Shown one piece after another: positions 51,168 to 60,477 of a DNA stretch of 64,000 nucleotides. Each line of letters begins with the position of its first letter. Positions within the stretch are counted from its first letter, which is position 1. Under the pieces are notes generated by a model. It was not told where the DNA came from, ran no database searches, and saw only the letters and a list, made by a program, of their open reading frames with translations. Origin of the DNA: Ectothiorhodospiraceae bacterium (GTDB taxonomy: Bacteria > Pseudomonadota > Gammaproteobacteria > HK1); contig JACKNM010000010.1 of NCBI GenBank assembly GCA_024234875.1, positions 124,001-188,000 of the forward strand, read 5' to 3'. A program made the translations under genes and the position numbers.

Positions 51168-51517
51168 CGGGGCGCTCCGTGGGGCGTTGGCACGTGGGTG
51201 AGCGATCGGAACCTGCCGCCGAGCGTCTGAGTCGCGACGGAGGGGCAGGAGCATCGACTCGACATCCAAGCCCCGAATCATGCACCCGGAATCGGGGTCG
51301 AGACCAGCGTCGCCCGATCGCGCCGGCTCCGGCCACGCCGGTGGCCTGGTATTTGCTGCCGGTTCGGCGTCGAGGTTAGCATCGACGCGCGACGCGGCCC
51401 GCACCCGCGGGCTCGGGTTCGAATCGCGGCACGACGTGTGCACCCGTGCGGTGCGGCTCACGTCGGTGCCGCCCCACATCGAGGCGCCTCGAGCGCCGGT
51501 AGCAGGGGGAAGACAGA
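51168..51517. promoter_or_regulatory. Divergent control region between the amidase gene and livJ
   Basis: About 350 bases with no supported gene. A weak promoter match for livJ is TTGCTG (51353), 18 bases, TAGCAT (51377-51382). The region ends in AGGGGGAAG, a purine-rich ribosome site before the livJ ATG. No clear dyad operator was found, and the left end is dominated by the GC-rich leader of the amidase gene. Confidence 0.35.
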
Positions 51518-52696
51518 ATGCGGGGCACCAGACACGTATTGGCCGCGGCGCTCGCCAGCGCGCTCGCGGTGGGAACGTACTCCGGCTCGGTCACGGCCCA
51601 GGGCGAGCAGACCCAGGGCATCAGCGACACCGAGATCCACATCGGTGCGTTCGGGCCGTTCGCCGGACCGGTCTACCTGTACGGCAAGCTCGTGATGAAC
51701 GGCGTCGAGGCGGTCTTCGACAAGGCCAACGCCGACGGTGGCGTCCACGGCCGCAAGCTCGTCCTCGTGCGCGAGGACGACAACTGCAAGCCGGAGGGCT
51801 CGATCGCGGCGGTGAAGAAGCTCGCGTACGACGAGAAGGTGTTCGCGATCATCGGCGGCGCCTGCTCGAACGCGACGTTGGCGGCGGTGCCGGAGCTCGA
51901 GAAGGCCGGCATTCCGATGGTGATCAACTCGGCCGTCGCCGACGCCATCACCGACCCGCCCAAGCCCAACATCTTCAGCACGCAGCTCACCTCGTCGATC
52001 GAGAGCCGGGCGCAGCTCAACTACGCGCTCGACCAGGGGGCGAAGAAGATCGCGCTCGTGCGCATGACCGATGCCTGGGCGATGGCGCGGTACAACCCCC
52101 TCATCGAGTACGCGAAGGAGAAGGGCATCGAGTTCGTCGCCGACGTCGAGCTGCAGATCGACGCCCCCGACGCCACCCCCCAGGCGCTGAAGCTCAAGGC
52201 CTCGGGCGCCGACGCCATCGTCATGGTGCTCTACGCCAAGCCCGGCGCGGTGATGATCCGCGACGCGTTGAAGATCGGTTACAACCCGATCTGGGTCGGC
52301 CAGACCGCCATCAACGACTTCGCGGCGTTCGAGAAGCAGGTCGGCATCCCCGATGCGCTGAAGAACTTCGCCACCATCAGCGCGGTCGCCTTCCAGCCGA
52401 CGGACCCGGAGATGAAGCCGTGGACCGATCGTCTGAAGAGCCTGTTCCCGAACGACGAGCTGTCGACGTTCAACATGAACGGCATCGGCAGCGCCCAGGT
52501 TCTGGTCGAGGCGCTGAAGCGGGCGGGCAAGGATCTCACGCGCGACAAGCTGCTCGCGGCGCTCGGCTCGATCAAGGACTTCCAGACCGACGTCTACGCC
52601 GGTTCGATCACGTGCGATGCGCCGCGTAGCCACCAGTGCAACCAGAATCCGGGCTGGCTCGCGCTGCGTGACGGGAAGATCGTCCGCATCAAGTAG
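51518..52696 (+). CDS. livJ: Branched-chain amino acid/amide-type ABC transporter binding protein (LivJ-like)
   Basis: 392 residues. The signal peptide runs to about 28 (TYSGSVTAQ). The mature part has GISDTEIHIGAFGPFAG, then NADGGVHGRKLVLVREDDN, and SNATLAAVPELEKAGIPMV. These are the two lobes and hinge of type I periplasmic proteins (Peripla_BP_6). It binds a branched-chain amino acid, amide, urea or aromatic acid; Liv-type proteins are broad and the ligand cannot be read off. It heads the operon livJHMGF. A 15-bp hairpin follows nine bases after the stop. Confidence 0.93.
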   Translation: MRGTRHVLAAALASALAVGTYSGSVTAQGEQTQGISDTEIHIGAFGPFAGPVYLYGKLVMNGVEAVFDKANADGGVHGRKLVLVREDDNCKPEGSIAAVKKLAYDEKVFAIIGGACSNATLAAVPELEKAGIPMVINSAVADAITDPPKPNIFSTQLTSSIESRAQLNYALDQGAKKIALVRMTDAWAMARYNPLIEYAKEKGIEFVADVELQIDAPDATPQALKLKASGADAIVMVLYAKPGAVMIRDALKIGYNPIWVGQTAINDFAAFEKQVGIPDALKNFATISAVAFQPTDPEMKPWTDRLKSLFPNDELSTFNMNGIGSAQVLVEALKRAGKDLTRDKLLAALGSIKDFQTDVYAGSITCDAPRSHQCNQNPGWLALRDGKIVRIK

Positions 52697-52705
52697 TTGC
52701 CGTGT

Positions 52706-52753
52706 GCGCCGGCGCCGCGGTCGGGGACGGGACCCTGGCCGCGGCGCCGGCGC
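52706..52753 (+). promoter_or_regulatory. Intercistronic hairpin behind livJ
   Basis: Perfect 15-bp inverted repeat, GCGCCGGCGCCGCGG / CCGCGGCGCCGGCGC, with an 18-base loop. It is the strongest stem in the window and starts nine bases after the stop, with no T-run. It would protect the livJ mRNA from 3' decay or partly block transcription into livH. Confidence 0.75.
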
Positions 52754-52812
52754 GATCGTCCATGGTGCGTTGGACGACCTGGTCGCGTGGTGGAGGGGGG
52801 AAGTCGCCGGTC

Positions 52813-53697
52813 ATGGAGATGTTCAGCTATCTACTGGCCACCGGGATCTCGACCGGCGCGCTCTACGCGCTCGTCGCGCTCGGCATCGTGGTCATCTACA
52901 AGGCCACCGAGGTCGTGAACTTCGCCCATGGCGAGATGTTCATGCTCGGCGGATTTCTCGCCTACACCTTCCACGTCATGCTCGGCTGGCCCTACGTGTT
53001 GTCGCTGATCCTCGCCGTGCTCGCGGCGTTCGGGCTCGGTATTCTCGTCGACCGCATCGCGTTCCGCCCGTTGATGCAGCGCCAGTCCCTGGTCAGCGTG
53101 CTGCTGGCGATGGTGGGACTCTCGTTCGTCCTCAAGGGTGTGGCGCGCCATCTCTGGGGCGGCAAGGGCGACTACATCCCGTTCCCGCCCCTGGTCTCCC
53201 CGGAGCCGATCATGTTCGGCGGCATCATGGTGATGTCTCAACAGCTGGTGGTGCTCGGGGCGGCGGCGGTGGTGATGATCGTCTTCGCCCTGTTCTTCAA
53301 GCTGACCCGGGCCGGGCGATTCATGCAGGCCACTGCCGACAATCCGAAGGCGGCGAAGCTGGTCGGGCTGCGGATCGACCGGGTCTACATGTACACCTTC
53401 GGCGTCGGCTCGGCGGTGGCGGCGGCTGCCGCGGTGTTGATGGCGCCGCTCACCCTGCTCTACCCGGACATCGGGTTCATGTTGTTCATCAAGGGCTTCG
53501 CGGCAGCGGTGCTCGGCGGTCTGACGAGCATCGTCGGCGCAGTGGTGGGCGGTTTCCTCATCGGCATCATCGAGCAGCTCTCGGCCGGCTACATCCACAC
53601 CAGCATGCAGGAGGTGGCGGCGTTCATCGTCATCATGGTCGTGATGGTGTTGATCCCGACCGGCCTGTTCGGGCGTCGCGGAATGCGGAGGGTCTGA
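52813..53697 (+). CDS. livH: Branched-chain amino acid ABC transporter permease LivH
   Basis: 294 residues from the ATG at 52813; GGAGGGGGG lies about 13 bases upstream, a second ATG (52819) is possible and longer forms are not membrane-like at the start. Eight or so helices. Hallmarks: STGALYALVALGIVVIYKAT, VNFAHGEMFMLGGFLAYT, GRFMQATADNPKAAKLVGL and AVLGGLTSIVGAVVGGF. It forms half the channel with LivM. The operon is compact behind it (4 bases to livM). Confidence 0.93.
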   Translation: MEMFSYLLATGISTGALYALVALGIVVIYKATEVVNFAHGEMFMLGGFLAYTFHVMLGWPYVLSLILAVLAAFGLGILVDRIAFRPLMQRQSLVSVLLAMVGLSFVLKGVARHLWGGKGDYIPFPPLVSPEPIMFGGIMVMSQQLVVLGAAAVVMIVFALFFKLTRAGRFMQATADNPKAAKLVGLRIDRVYMYTFGVGSAVAAAAAVLMAPLTLLYPDIGFMLFIKGFAAAVLGGLTSIVGAVVGGFLIGIIEQLSAGYIHTSMQEVAAFIVIMVVMVLIPTGLFGRRGMRRV

Positions 53698-53700
53698 TCG

Positions 53701-54726
53701 GTGCGCGCGCTGCTCGGTAAGAAGGCCTTCCTGGTGCTCCTGTTCGGCACTCTGTTGCTGCTGCCGTTCGGGGCCAACAAGTACTACGTGTTCGCCGCCA
53801 ATCTGGTGATGCTCTACATCATCCTCGCGCTCGGGCTCAATCTGCTCATCGGGTTCGCCGGGCAGCTCGCATTCGCCAACGCGGCGATGTACGGCATCGG
53901 CGCTTACGGCACCGGGCTGCTGATGAAGCACTTCGCCTTGCCGTACTGGCTCTCCGCGCCGGCCGGGGTGGTGATCGCGATGGCGGCGGGGACGTTGCTC
54001 GCGTTGCCGGCGCTGCGTCTCTCGGGGATCTATCTCGCGCTGACCACGCTCGCCTTTGCGCAGTTCACGTTCTGGGTCATGACCCACTGGACCAGCGTGA
54101 CCTTCGGGGCGGGTGGCTTCGTTCCGCCGCCGATCGACTTCGCGCCGCTTCCGATCAACCAGGAGCAGGGGATCTACTACCTGAGCTGGGTCGCGGCGCT
54201 GCTCCTCTACATCGTCGCGAAGAACGCCATGGAGTCGCCGATCGGTCGCGCCTTCGTCGCCATCCGCGATCGCGACGTCGCGGCGCAGTCGCTCGGCGTG
54301 GATCTCTTCCGCTACAAGGCGCTCGCGTTCGCGATGTCGGGCTTCTACGCCGGCGTTGCCGGTGCGCTCTACTGCGGCATGCTCGGCTTCGTCGGGCCGG
54401 AGAGCTTCGACTTGCTGCAGATGGTCATGCACAAGGGCGCGGTGGTGCTCGGGGGCATGGGCTCCGTTCTCGGGGCGGTGATCGGCGGCACCCTGCTCAC
54501 GGTCATCCTCGAGCTGGTGAAGGAGTTCAAGTTCTCGATCGAGATCGCCTTCGGCGGATTGCTGATGCTCTTCGTCCTGTTCCAGCCGACCGGCCTCGTC
54601 GTGTTCGTGAAGCGGTGGCTCCCTGGCTGGGAGGAGCGGCTGCACCATGCCGAGGACGACGGCGCCGAGCGCGCACCGGTGGCGGCAGACGGCGAATCAC
54701 GGCCGCAGACGCAGGCGGGGGATTGA
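53701..54726 (+). CDS. livM: Branched-chain amino acid ABC transporter permease LivM
   Basis: 341 residues, GTG start four bases after livH. Hallmarks: LGLNLLIGFAGQLAFANAAM, GIYLALTTLAFAQFTFWVM, AFVAIRDRDVAAQSLGVD and MHKGAVVLGGMGSVLGAVIG. It has an acidic C-terminal tail after GWEERLHH. It pairs with LivH. One base separates its stop from the GTG of livG, so translation is probably coupled. Confidence 0.93.
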   Translation: MRALLGKKAFLVLLFGTLLLLPFGANKYYVFAANLVMLYIILALGLNLLIGFAGQLAFANAAMYGIGAYGTGLLMKHFALPYWLSAPAGVVIAMAAGTLLALPALRLSGIYLALTTLAFAQFTFWVMTHWTSVTFGAGGFVPPPIDFAPLPINQEQGIYYLSWVAALLLYIVAKNAMESPIGRAFVAIRDRDVAAQSLGVDLFRYKALAFAMSGFYAGVAGALYCGMLGFVGPESFDLLQMVMHKGAVVLGGMGSVLGAVIGGTLLTVILELVKEFKFSIEIAFGGLLMLFVLFQPTGLVVFVKRWLPGWEERLHHAEDDGAERAPVAADGESRPQTQAGD

Positions 54727-54727
54727 G

Positions 54728-55501
54728 GTGAGCGCGGCGCTACGTATCGAGAACGTCTCGGTCTCCTTCGGCGGTGTGAGTGCGCTGGACGAGGTCTCGG
54801 CCGACTTCCCGCAAGGCAAGATCATCGGCATCATCGGGCCGAACGGCGCCGGGAAGACCACCCTGCTCAACGTCATCTGCCAGATGAGCCCGCCGGACAA
54901 GGGCGAGGTCTTCCTGGGCGAGCGGCGCCTCACCGGGATGAAGCCGAACCAGGTGGCGGCGCTGGGTCTGCGGCGGACCTTCCAGGCGTCGCAGCTCTTC
55001 GCCGGGATGACCGTGCTCGAGAACATGATGACCGGACTCCATCTGATGAGCACCACCGGTTTGTTCGGGGCGGTGTTCCGAACCCGGCGCATGCGCGACG
55101 AGGAGGCCGAGATGCGGCGGCGTGCGATGGAGGCGCTCGACTACGTCGGCTTCGCGCACTTCGCCCACCGCCCGGGCAATGCACTCTCGTTCGGGCAGCA
55201 GCGCATCGTCGAGATCGCGCGCACCCTCATCTACGAGCCGAAGGTGGTGCTGCTCGACGAGCCGGCGGTCGGGCTGTCGGTCAATCGAGTGGCCGAGCTC
55301 GACGCGTTGCTGCGGCGCATCCGCGACGAGCGCGGGGTCACCCTGGTCATGATCGAGCATGTGATTCGGCTGGTGATGGAGGTCTCCGACCACATCGTGG
55401 TGCTGAGCTCGGGCCGCAAGATTGCGGAGGGCGACCCGAGCGCGGTGCGCAACGACCCGACGGTGGTCGAGGCCTATCTGGGGCATCAGGCCCATGCTTG
55501 A
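54728..55501 (+). CDS. livG: Branched-chain amino acid ABC transporter ATPase LivG
   Basis: 257 residues from the GTG at 54728 (SAALRIENVSVSFGG). Walker A is GPNGAGKT, the Q-loop region reads LRRTFQASQLF, the signature is variant (LSFGQQR instead of LSGGQQ), Walker B is VVLLDEPAVGLS and the switch His is MIEHV. The LivG N-terminal arrangement and the RRTFQ element separate it from LivF. The altered LSFGQ signature is common in Liv ATPases. Overlaps livF by eight bases. Confidence 0.93.
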   Translation: MSAALRIENVSVSFGGVSALDEVSADFPQGKIIGIIGPNGAGKTTLLNVICQMSPPDKGEVFLGERRLTGMKPNQVAALGLRRTFQASQLFAGMTVLENMMTGLHLMSTTGLFGAVFRTRRMRDEEAEMRRRAMEALDYVGFAHFAHRPGNALSFGQQRIVEIARTLIYEPKVVLLDEPAVGLSVNRVAELDALLRRIRDERGVTLVMIEHVIRLVMEVSDHIVVLSSGRKIAEGDPSAVRNDPTVVEAYLGHQAHA

Positions 55502-56198
55502 GGTCAACGGGCTCAACGTCTGGTACGGCGTGACCGAGGTTCTGCGCGACGTCTCGTTCCGGGTGCCGGAGAACAAGATCGTCGCCCTGCTCGGCGGCAA
55601 CGGCTCGGGCAAGACCACGATCCTCAACAGTCTCTCGGGGATGGTGGCGCCACGCGCCGGCACAATCATGTTCGACGGCACCGACGTCGCCGGCTGGGCA
55701 CCGGACCGGATGGTCAAGCGTGGCATCGTGCAGGTGCCCCAGGGGCGCGAGGTGTTCGCGGCGATGACCGTGCGCGAGAATCTCGAGCTGGGCGCGGCCA
55801 CCAGGCGCGACATGGCGGCGATCCGCACCGACATCGAGGAGCTCTACGAGCTGTTCCCGCGGCTTCGCGAGCGGCGCGGCCAGCGCGCCGGCGCACTGAG
55901 TGGTGGCGAGCAACAGCAGGTGGCGATCGGGCGCGCGCTGATGGCTCGCCCGAAGCTCTTGCTGATGGACGAGCCTTCGGTCGGACTCGCGCCGCTGGTC
56001 GTCGACATGGTCATCGACACCATCAAGACGCTCCACGCGCGCGGGCTGACGATCCTCATCGTGGAGCAGAACGTCGGCGTGGCGGCGGCGGTGGCAGAGG
56101 ATGCCTACGTGCTGAAGGACGGGGAGATCGCCTACTCCGGTGCCGCCCCCGCGCTCATCAACGACCCCGAGGTGCTGTCGTCGTATCTGGGGCGGTGA
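55494..56198 (+). CDS. livF: Branched-chain amino acid ABC transporter ATPase LivF
   Basis: 234 residues from the ATG at 55494, eight bases inside livG. Walker A is GGNGSGKT, Q-loop IVQVPQGREVF (the LivF form), signature LSGGEQQQ, Walker B LLMDEPSVGLAP, and the switch position is a Glu/Gln pattern VEQNV as usual for LivF. It completes livJHMGF. The next gene, hyuA, begins 154 bases on, behind a REP-like repeat. Confidence 0.94.
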   Translation: MLEVNGLNVWYGVTEVLRDVSFRVPENKIVALLGGNGSGKTTILNSLSGMVAPRAGTIMFDGTDVAGWAPDRMVKRGIVQVPQGREVFAAMTVRENLELGAATRRDMAAIRTDIEELYELFPRLRERRGQRAGALSGGEQQQVAIGRALMARPKLLLMDEPSVGLAPLVVDMVIDTIKTLHARGLTILIVEQNVGVAAAVAEDAYVLKDGEIAYSGAAPALINDPEVLSSYLGR

Positions 56199-56274
56199 TC
56201 GGCTCCGGGGATAGGCGGGACGCAGCCGGGATGCGCGGCGAGTGGCTCGGGCCCGGCTCGGCGGCGACGCCTCG

Positions 56275-56339
56275 CCGGTCCCTGAGCCACGCCGAGCGCA
56301 TCTCTGAAGAGATGCGGTCGAGGTTGGTGTCGAAGGGGT
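56275..56339. repeat. REP-like palindromic element, copy 2
   Basis: Starts with the same 25 bases as the copy at 49226, then a different hairpin (GCATCTCT-GA-AGAGATGC), then GCGGTCGAGG and GTCGAAGGGG. It lies between livF and hyuA, so it may affect read-through or mRNA stability. Confidence 0.8.
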
Positions 56340-56352
56340 CCAGGAGGCGAGC

Positions 56353-58377
56353 GTGCTCTGGGTGGGTGTAGACGTCGGCGGAACGTTCACGGACCTCGTG
56401 GTCTACGACGACGAGGCCGGCACGGTACGCGCGGGTAAGACGCCGTCGACCCCGGACGATCCGGGTCGCGGCGTGCTCAACGGTCTGCGCGCGATGGACG
56501 TCTCGCTCGGCGCGGTGCGTCGCTTCCGTCATGGCGCGACGGTGGCCACCAACACCGCGCTCGAGCGGGCCGGGGCGGAGCTCGGGGTCGTCACCACCGC
56601 CGGCTTCCGCGACGTGCTGATCGTCGGGCGCGGCAACCGGCTGCGCCTCTACGACATCAAGGCCACGCGGCCGCCCGGTCTGGTGCGCCGATCGCGGGTC
56701 ATGGAGGTGGCCGAGCGCCTGGCGGCCGACGGCTCCGAGCGCATCGCCCTCGACGAGAATGCGGTGCGCGCCGCGGCCGAGCGATTGCGCGAGCTGCGGG
56801 TCGAGGCGGTGGCGGTGTGCTTTCTCCACGCCTACGCCAATCCCGAGCACGAGCGCCGCGCGGCGGAGATCGTGCGCGCGGTGCTGCCGGACGTCCCGGT
56901 GTCGTGGTCGGCCGACGTGTTGGCCGAGCATCGCGAGTACGAGCGCTTCGCGACCACCGCGCTGAACGCCTACGTCGCGCCACGCGTGGCCGGATACCTC
57001 GCGCGTCTGCGTGACGGCCTCGCCGCCGGTGGGCTCCGCGCGGCACCGGAGATCATGACCTCCAGTGGCGGCTCGTGGTCGTTCGAGCGCATGGCGCGAC
57101 TGCCGGTGAACTCGATGCTGTCCGGCCCGGCCGGTGGTGTGATCGGCGCGGTGTCGCTCGCCGAGCGCCTGGGGTATCGCGACCTCATCACCTATGACAT
57201 GGGCGGCACCAGCACCGACGCATGTCTGATCCGCGACGGCCGCTACGCCCTGGCCACCGAGGGCCAGGTCGGCGGCTTCCCCAATCGCGCACCGCAGATC
57301 GAGATCAGCACCGTGGGCGCCGGCGGCGGCTCGGTGGCGTACCTCGACGTCGGCGGCTTTCTCAACGTCGGTCCGCGATCGGCCGGCGCCAATCCCGGGC
57401 CGGCCTGCTACGGGCGGGGCGGCACCGAGCCCACGGTCACCGACGCCAACGTCGTGCTCGGCAGGTTCCGGCCCGGCGAGCCCCTCGGTGGCGAGATCGT
57501 GATCGACGTCGCGGCGGCCGAGCAGGCGGTCGGCGCTCTGGCGCACCGTCTGGGGCTCGACCCGATGGAGACCGCGGAGGGCATCGTCCGCATCGCCGTC
57601 GCGCGCATGACCGGGGCGATCAAGGAGATCTCGGTGATGCGCGGGATCGACCCGCGCGCGTTCACCCTCCTCGCCTATGGTGGCGCAGGGCCGCTGCACG
57701 CCGCCGCGGTGGCCGAGGAGCTCGGCATCCGCACCGTGCTGGTGCCACCGCTCTCCGGTGCGTTCTCGGCCTTCGGCCTGCTGGTGGCCGACCGCCGGCT
57801 CGACTTCTCGCGCACCCGGGTGATGCCGCTCGCCGGCGCGAGCCTGGACGACGTGCGCGCGGTGCTCGCACCGATGCGCGAGGAGGCGGCGGCCGAGCTC
57901 GCAGCGGAGGGTTTCCCGGCCGAGCGCATCCGCTTCGAGGCGGCGGTCGACATGCGCTACGTCGGCCAGGCGTTCGAGCTCACGACCCCGCTCGCCGACG
58001 ATGCCCGCGACGTCGCCGATCTCGTCGCCGCGTTCCACCGCGTGTACGAGGAGCGCTACGCCCACGCCGACGACGGGCCGGTGGAGGCGGTGTCGTTTCG
58101 TCTTTCCGCCTATGGCCTGACCGAGAAGCCCGGGCTGCCGAGCCCGGCGGGGCGTGCGCTCGATGCGGCGCGTCGCGGCTCGCGCCCCGTTCGGTTCGCA
58201 GGTGAGATGCGGGAGACGCCGGTTTATCGCCGGGAGGATCTGCCGGCGACGGCTCGCATCGAGGGCCCCGCGATCGTGGAGGAGGCGGGCTCGGCGACGG
58301 TGGTGCCGCCGGGCGCGCGGTGCGTGCGCCATCCGTCGGGTGCGCTGGTGATCGAGTGGGAGCGGACGAGGTCATGA
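56353..58377 (+). CDS. hyuA: Hydantoinase/oxoprolinase A-type subunit (HyuA)
   Basis: 674 residues, GTG start at 56353 with AGGAGG before. HyuA/N-methylhydantoinase A fold: VGVDVGGTFTDLVVYDD (first ATP/phosphate motif), ATNTALERAGAELGVVTT, ITYDMGGTSTDACLI (second), GAGGGSVAYLD and FTLLAYGGAGPLHAAAVAEE. With HyuB it performs ATP-driven cleavage of hydantoin, oxoproline or N-methylhydantoin rings, or acts as acetone carboxylase relatives do. Size and motifs favour the hydantoinase/oxoprolinase group. It is fused by ATGA to hyuB. Which ring it opens is unknown. Confidence 0.92.
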   Translation: MLWVGVDVGGTFTDLVVYDDEAGTVRAGKTPSTPDDPGRGVLNGLRAMDVSLGAVRRFRHGATVATNTALERAGAELGVVTTAGFRDVLIVGRGNRLRLYDIKATRPPGLVRRSRVMEVAERLAADGSERIALDENAVRAAAERLRELRVEAVAVCFLHAYANPEHERRAAEIVRAVLPDVPVSWSADVLAEHREYERFATTALNAYVAPRVAGYLARLRDGLAAGGLRAAPEIMTSSGGSWSFERMARLPVNSMLSGPAGGVIGAVSLAERLGYRDLITYDMGGTSTDACLIRDGRYALATEGQVGGFPNRAPQIEISTVGAGGGSVAYLDVGGFLNVGPRSAGANPGPACYGRGGTEPTVTDANVVLGRFRPGEPLGGEIVIDVAAAEQAVGALAHRLGLDPMETAEGIVRIAVARMTGAIKEISVMRGIDPRAFTLLAYGGAGPLHAAAVAEELGIRTVLVPPLSGAFSAFGLLVADRRLDFSRTRVMPLAGASLDDVRAVLAPMREEAAAELAAEGFPAERIRFEAAVDMRYVGQAFELTTPLADDARDVADLVAAFHRVYEERYAHADDGPVEAVSFRLSAYGLTEKPGLPSPAGRALDAARRGSRPVRFAGEMRETPVYRREDLPATARIEGPAIVEEAGSATVVPPGARCVRHPSGALVIEWERTRS

Positions 58378-60416
58378 CTCCGATCGACCCAATCACGCTG
58401 GAGGTGGTCACCGAGGGACTCATCTCGGTGGTGCGCGAGATGCGGGCGACGGTCTTTCGCACCGCGCGCTCGGTGGCCATCTACGAGGCGCGGGATTTCT
58501 CCTGCGGGCTGTTCGACGCCCGCGGTCAGGTGGTCGCGCAATCCGAGGACATCGGCTCCCACGTCGTGCCGCTGCCGTGGTCGGTCGAGGCCTCGCTCGC
58601 GCGGATGGGCAACGACCTCGCGCCGGGCGACGTGATCGTGATGAACGATCCCTACCTCGGGGGCACGCACCTCAACGACGTCACTCTCATCTATCCGGTG
58701 TTCCACGACGGGCGGCTGGTGTTCTTCCCGGCGGTGCGTGAGCACTGGGCCGACGTCGGTGGCGCGGTGCCGGGGTCGATGTCCGGCTCGGCCACCGAGA
58801 TCTACCAGGAGGGGATCCGGATCCCGCCGGTGAAGCTGGTCGAGGCCGGCAAGGTGAACCGCGCGGCGATGGAGATCCTGCTCTCCAACATGCGCGTGCG
58901 CGAGGAACGTCTCGGCGACTTCAACTCCGGGCTCGCCGCCTGCCGCACCGCCGAGCGCCGGATCCGCGAGCTGATCGCGCGCTACGGTATCGACACCCTG
59001 CTCGCCGGGGTCGCCGGCAACATCGATCGCTCCGAGGCGCGCATGCGCGCCCAGATCGCGAAGCTGCCGGACGGCGAGTTCCTCTACGAGGACTGGCTGG
59101 AGACCTTCGGTCCCGCGCCGGGGTATCGGCTCGAGCCGCTCCGCCTGCCGCTCAGACTCACCATTACCGGCGAGACCCTGACCGCGGACTTCACCGGTGC
59201 CGCCGCCCAGGCGCCGGCGCCGGTGAACTCCACCCTCGCGGTGACCGCGGCCTCGGTGTTCATCACCTTGAAGTCGGTGCTCGACCCGAAGCAGGCGCTC
59301 AATCAGGGCTCGTTCCGTCCGGTCACGGTGGTCGCCCCCGAGGGCACCATCGTCAACGTCACCCATCCGGCGCCGGCCGGCTCGCACGGCGAGATCCGAA
59401 AGCGCGTCATCGCCACCATGCTCGGCGCGCTGGCGCAGGCGTGCCCGGAGCTGTCCTCGGCCGACATCCACCGCACCTCGTTCCACAACCTGATCGGCGG
59501 CGTCGACCCGGCGACCGGCAAGGAGTTCGTGCACTACGAGTGGTCCTCGGGCGGCAACGGCGGGTTCGCCGAGGCCGACGGGCCGAGCGCGATGGCCGCG
59601 GTCGACTGGGGTGACCTCTCCACCGTGCAGCCGACCGAGGTGCTGGAGACGCGTTTCCCGTTGCTGGTCGAGTGGTCGCGCCAGGCCACCGACTCCGGCG
59701 GCCCCGGCCGTACCCGCGGCGGCCTCGGCATGCGTCGCGCGCTGCGGCTCACCCGTGGCCACGCCACCTACTCCCTGCTCGCCGACGGCGCGATGGTGCC
59801 GCCGTTCGGCGTGCTCGGTGGCGAGAGCGGTGCCTGCGTCGGCAGCTACGCGCGCCGTGACGGCGCCGACCATCCGTTCCCGACGCCGGGCAAGGTCGGC
59901 GGACATCGGATGGCGGCCGACGACGTGGTGGTGCTGCAGAGTGCCGGTGGTGGCGGCTACGGTGACCCCACCGAGCGCGCGCCGGAGGCGGTGCTCGAGG
60001 ACGTCGAGGAGGGCTACGTATCGTCGGCGATGGCGCGCGCGGTGTACGGGGTGGAGATCGTCGACGGCGCGGTCGACGCCGCGGCGACCGTCGCCCTGCG
60101 CGCCGCGATTCGCGACGCCCGGCTCAGCCTCGTGGCCGTCGCGACCGAGGCCGAACGCGCCTACGAGGCGGTCGGCCGTGGCACCAAGCGGGTGGCGTGG
60201 CTGCACCCGGACGACGCGGCGCGCCTCGGACTGGCCGAGGACGCGATGGTCGAGTTGCTCGGTCCCCGTGGCGCTCCGCTGCGGGCGTGGCTTCGCTGCG
60301 CCGCCGCGACCACTCGGGGCACCGTCCCGGTCGACCCCTTTGCCGCTCGGGTGCTCGGCGGCTCGCCCGGCACGCCGCTCTGGATAAGACCGGTGCTGCG
60401 CGCGACACTCGGCTGA
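58374..60416 (+). CDS. hyuB: Hydantoinase/oxoprolinase B-type subunit (HyuB)
   Basis: 680 residues from the ATG at 58374, which overlaps the hyuA stop by four bases. HyuB hallmarks: IDPITLEVVTEGLISVVREM, FSCGLFDARGQVVAQSEDI, VIVMNDPYLGGTHLNDVTLI, EHWADVGGAVPGSMSGSATE and SSGGNGGFAEADGPSAMAA. Residues around DPYxGGTHxxDV are the metal-binding region of related subunits. It forms a complex with HyuA. Its end (VLRATLG) is 61 bases before an SDR gene, possibly the same operon. It runs longer than some HyuB proteins, with a C-terminal barrel-sandwich-like addition. Confidence 0.92.
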   Translation: MTPIDPITLEVVTEGLISVVREMRATVFRTARSVAIYEARDFSCGLFDARGQVVAQSEDIGSHVVPLPWSVEASLARMGNDLAPGDVIVMNDPYLGGTHLNDVTLIYPVFHDGRLVFFPAVREHWADVGGAVPGSMSGSATEIYQEGIRIPPVKLVEAGKVNRAAMEILLSNMRVREERLGDFNSGLAACRTAERRIRELIARYGIDTLLAGVAGNIDRSEARMRAQIAKLPDGEFLYEDWLETFGPAPGYRLEPLRLPLRLTITGETLTADFTGAAAQAPAPVNSTLAVTAASVFITLKSVLDPKQALNQGSFRPVTVVAPEGTIVNVTHPAPAGSHGEIRKRVIATMLGALAQACPELSSADIHRTSFHNLIGGVDPATGKEFVHYEWSSGGNGGFAEADGPSAMAAVDWGDLSTVQPTEVLETRFPLLVEWSRQATDSGGPGRTRGGLGMRRALRLTRGHATYSLLADGAMVPPFGVLGGESGACVGSYARRDGADHPFPTPGKVGGHRMAADDVVVLQSAGGGGYGDPTERAPEAVLEDVEEGYVSSAMARAVYGVEIVDGAVDAAATVALRAAIRDARLSLVAVATEAERAYEAVGRGTKRVAWLHPDDAARLGLAEDAMVELLGPRGAPLRAWLRCAAATTRGTVPVDPFAARVLGGSPGTPLWIRPVLRATLG

Positions 60417-60477
60417 CCTTGCACCGGCGAGCCGGACGGTCGCCAGGCACATCGACAACGACATTGGGGGAGAGGGC

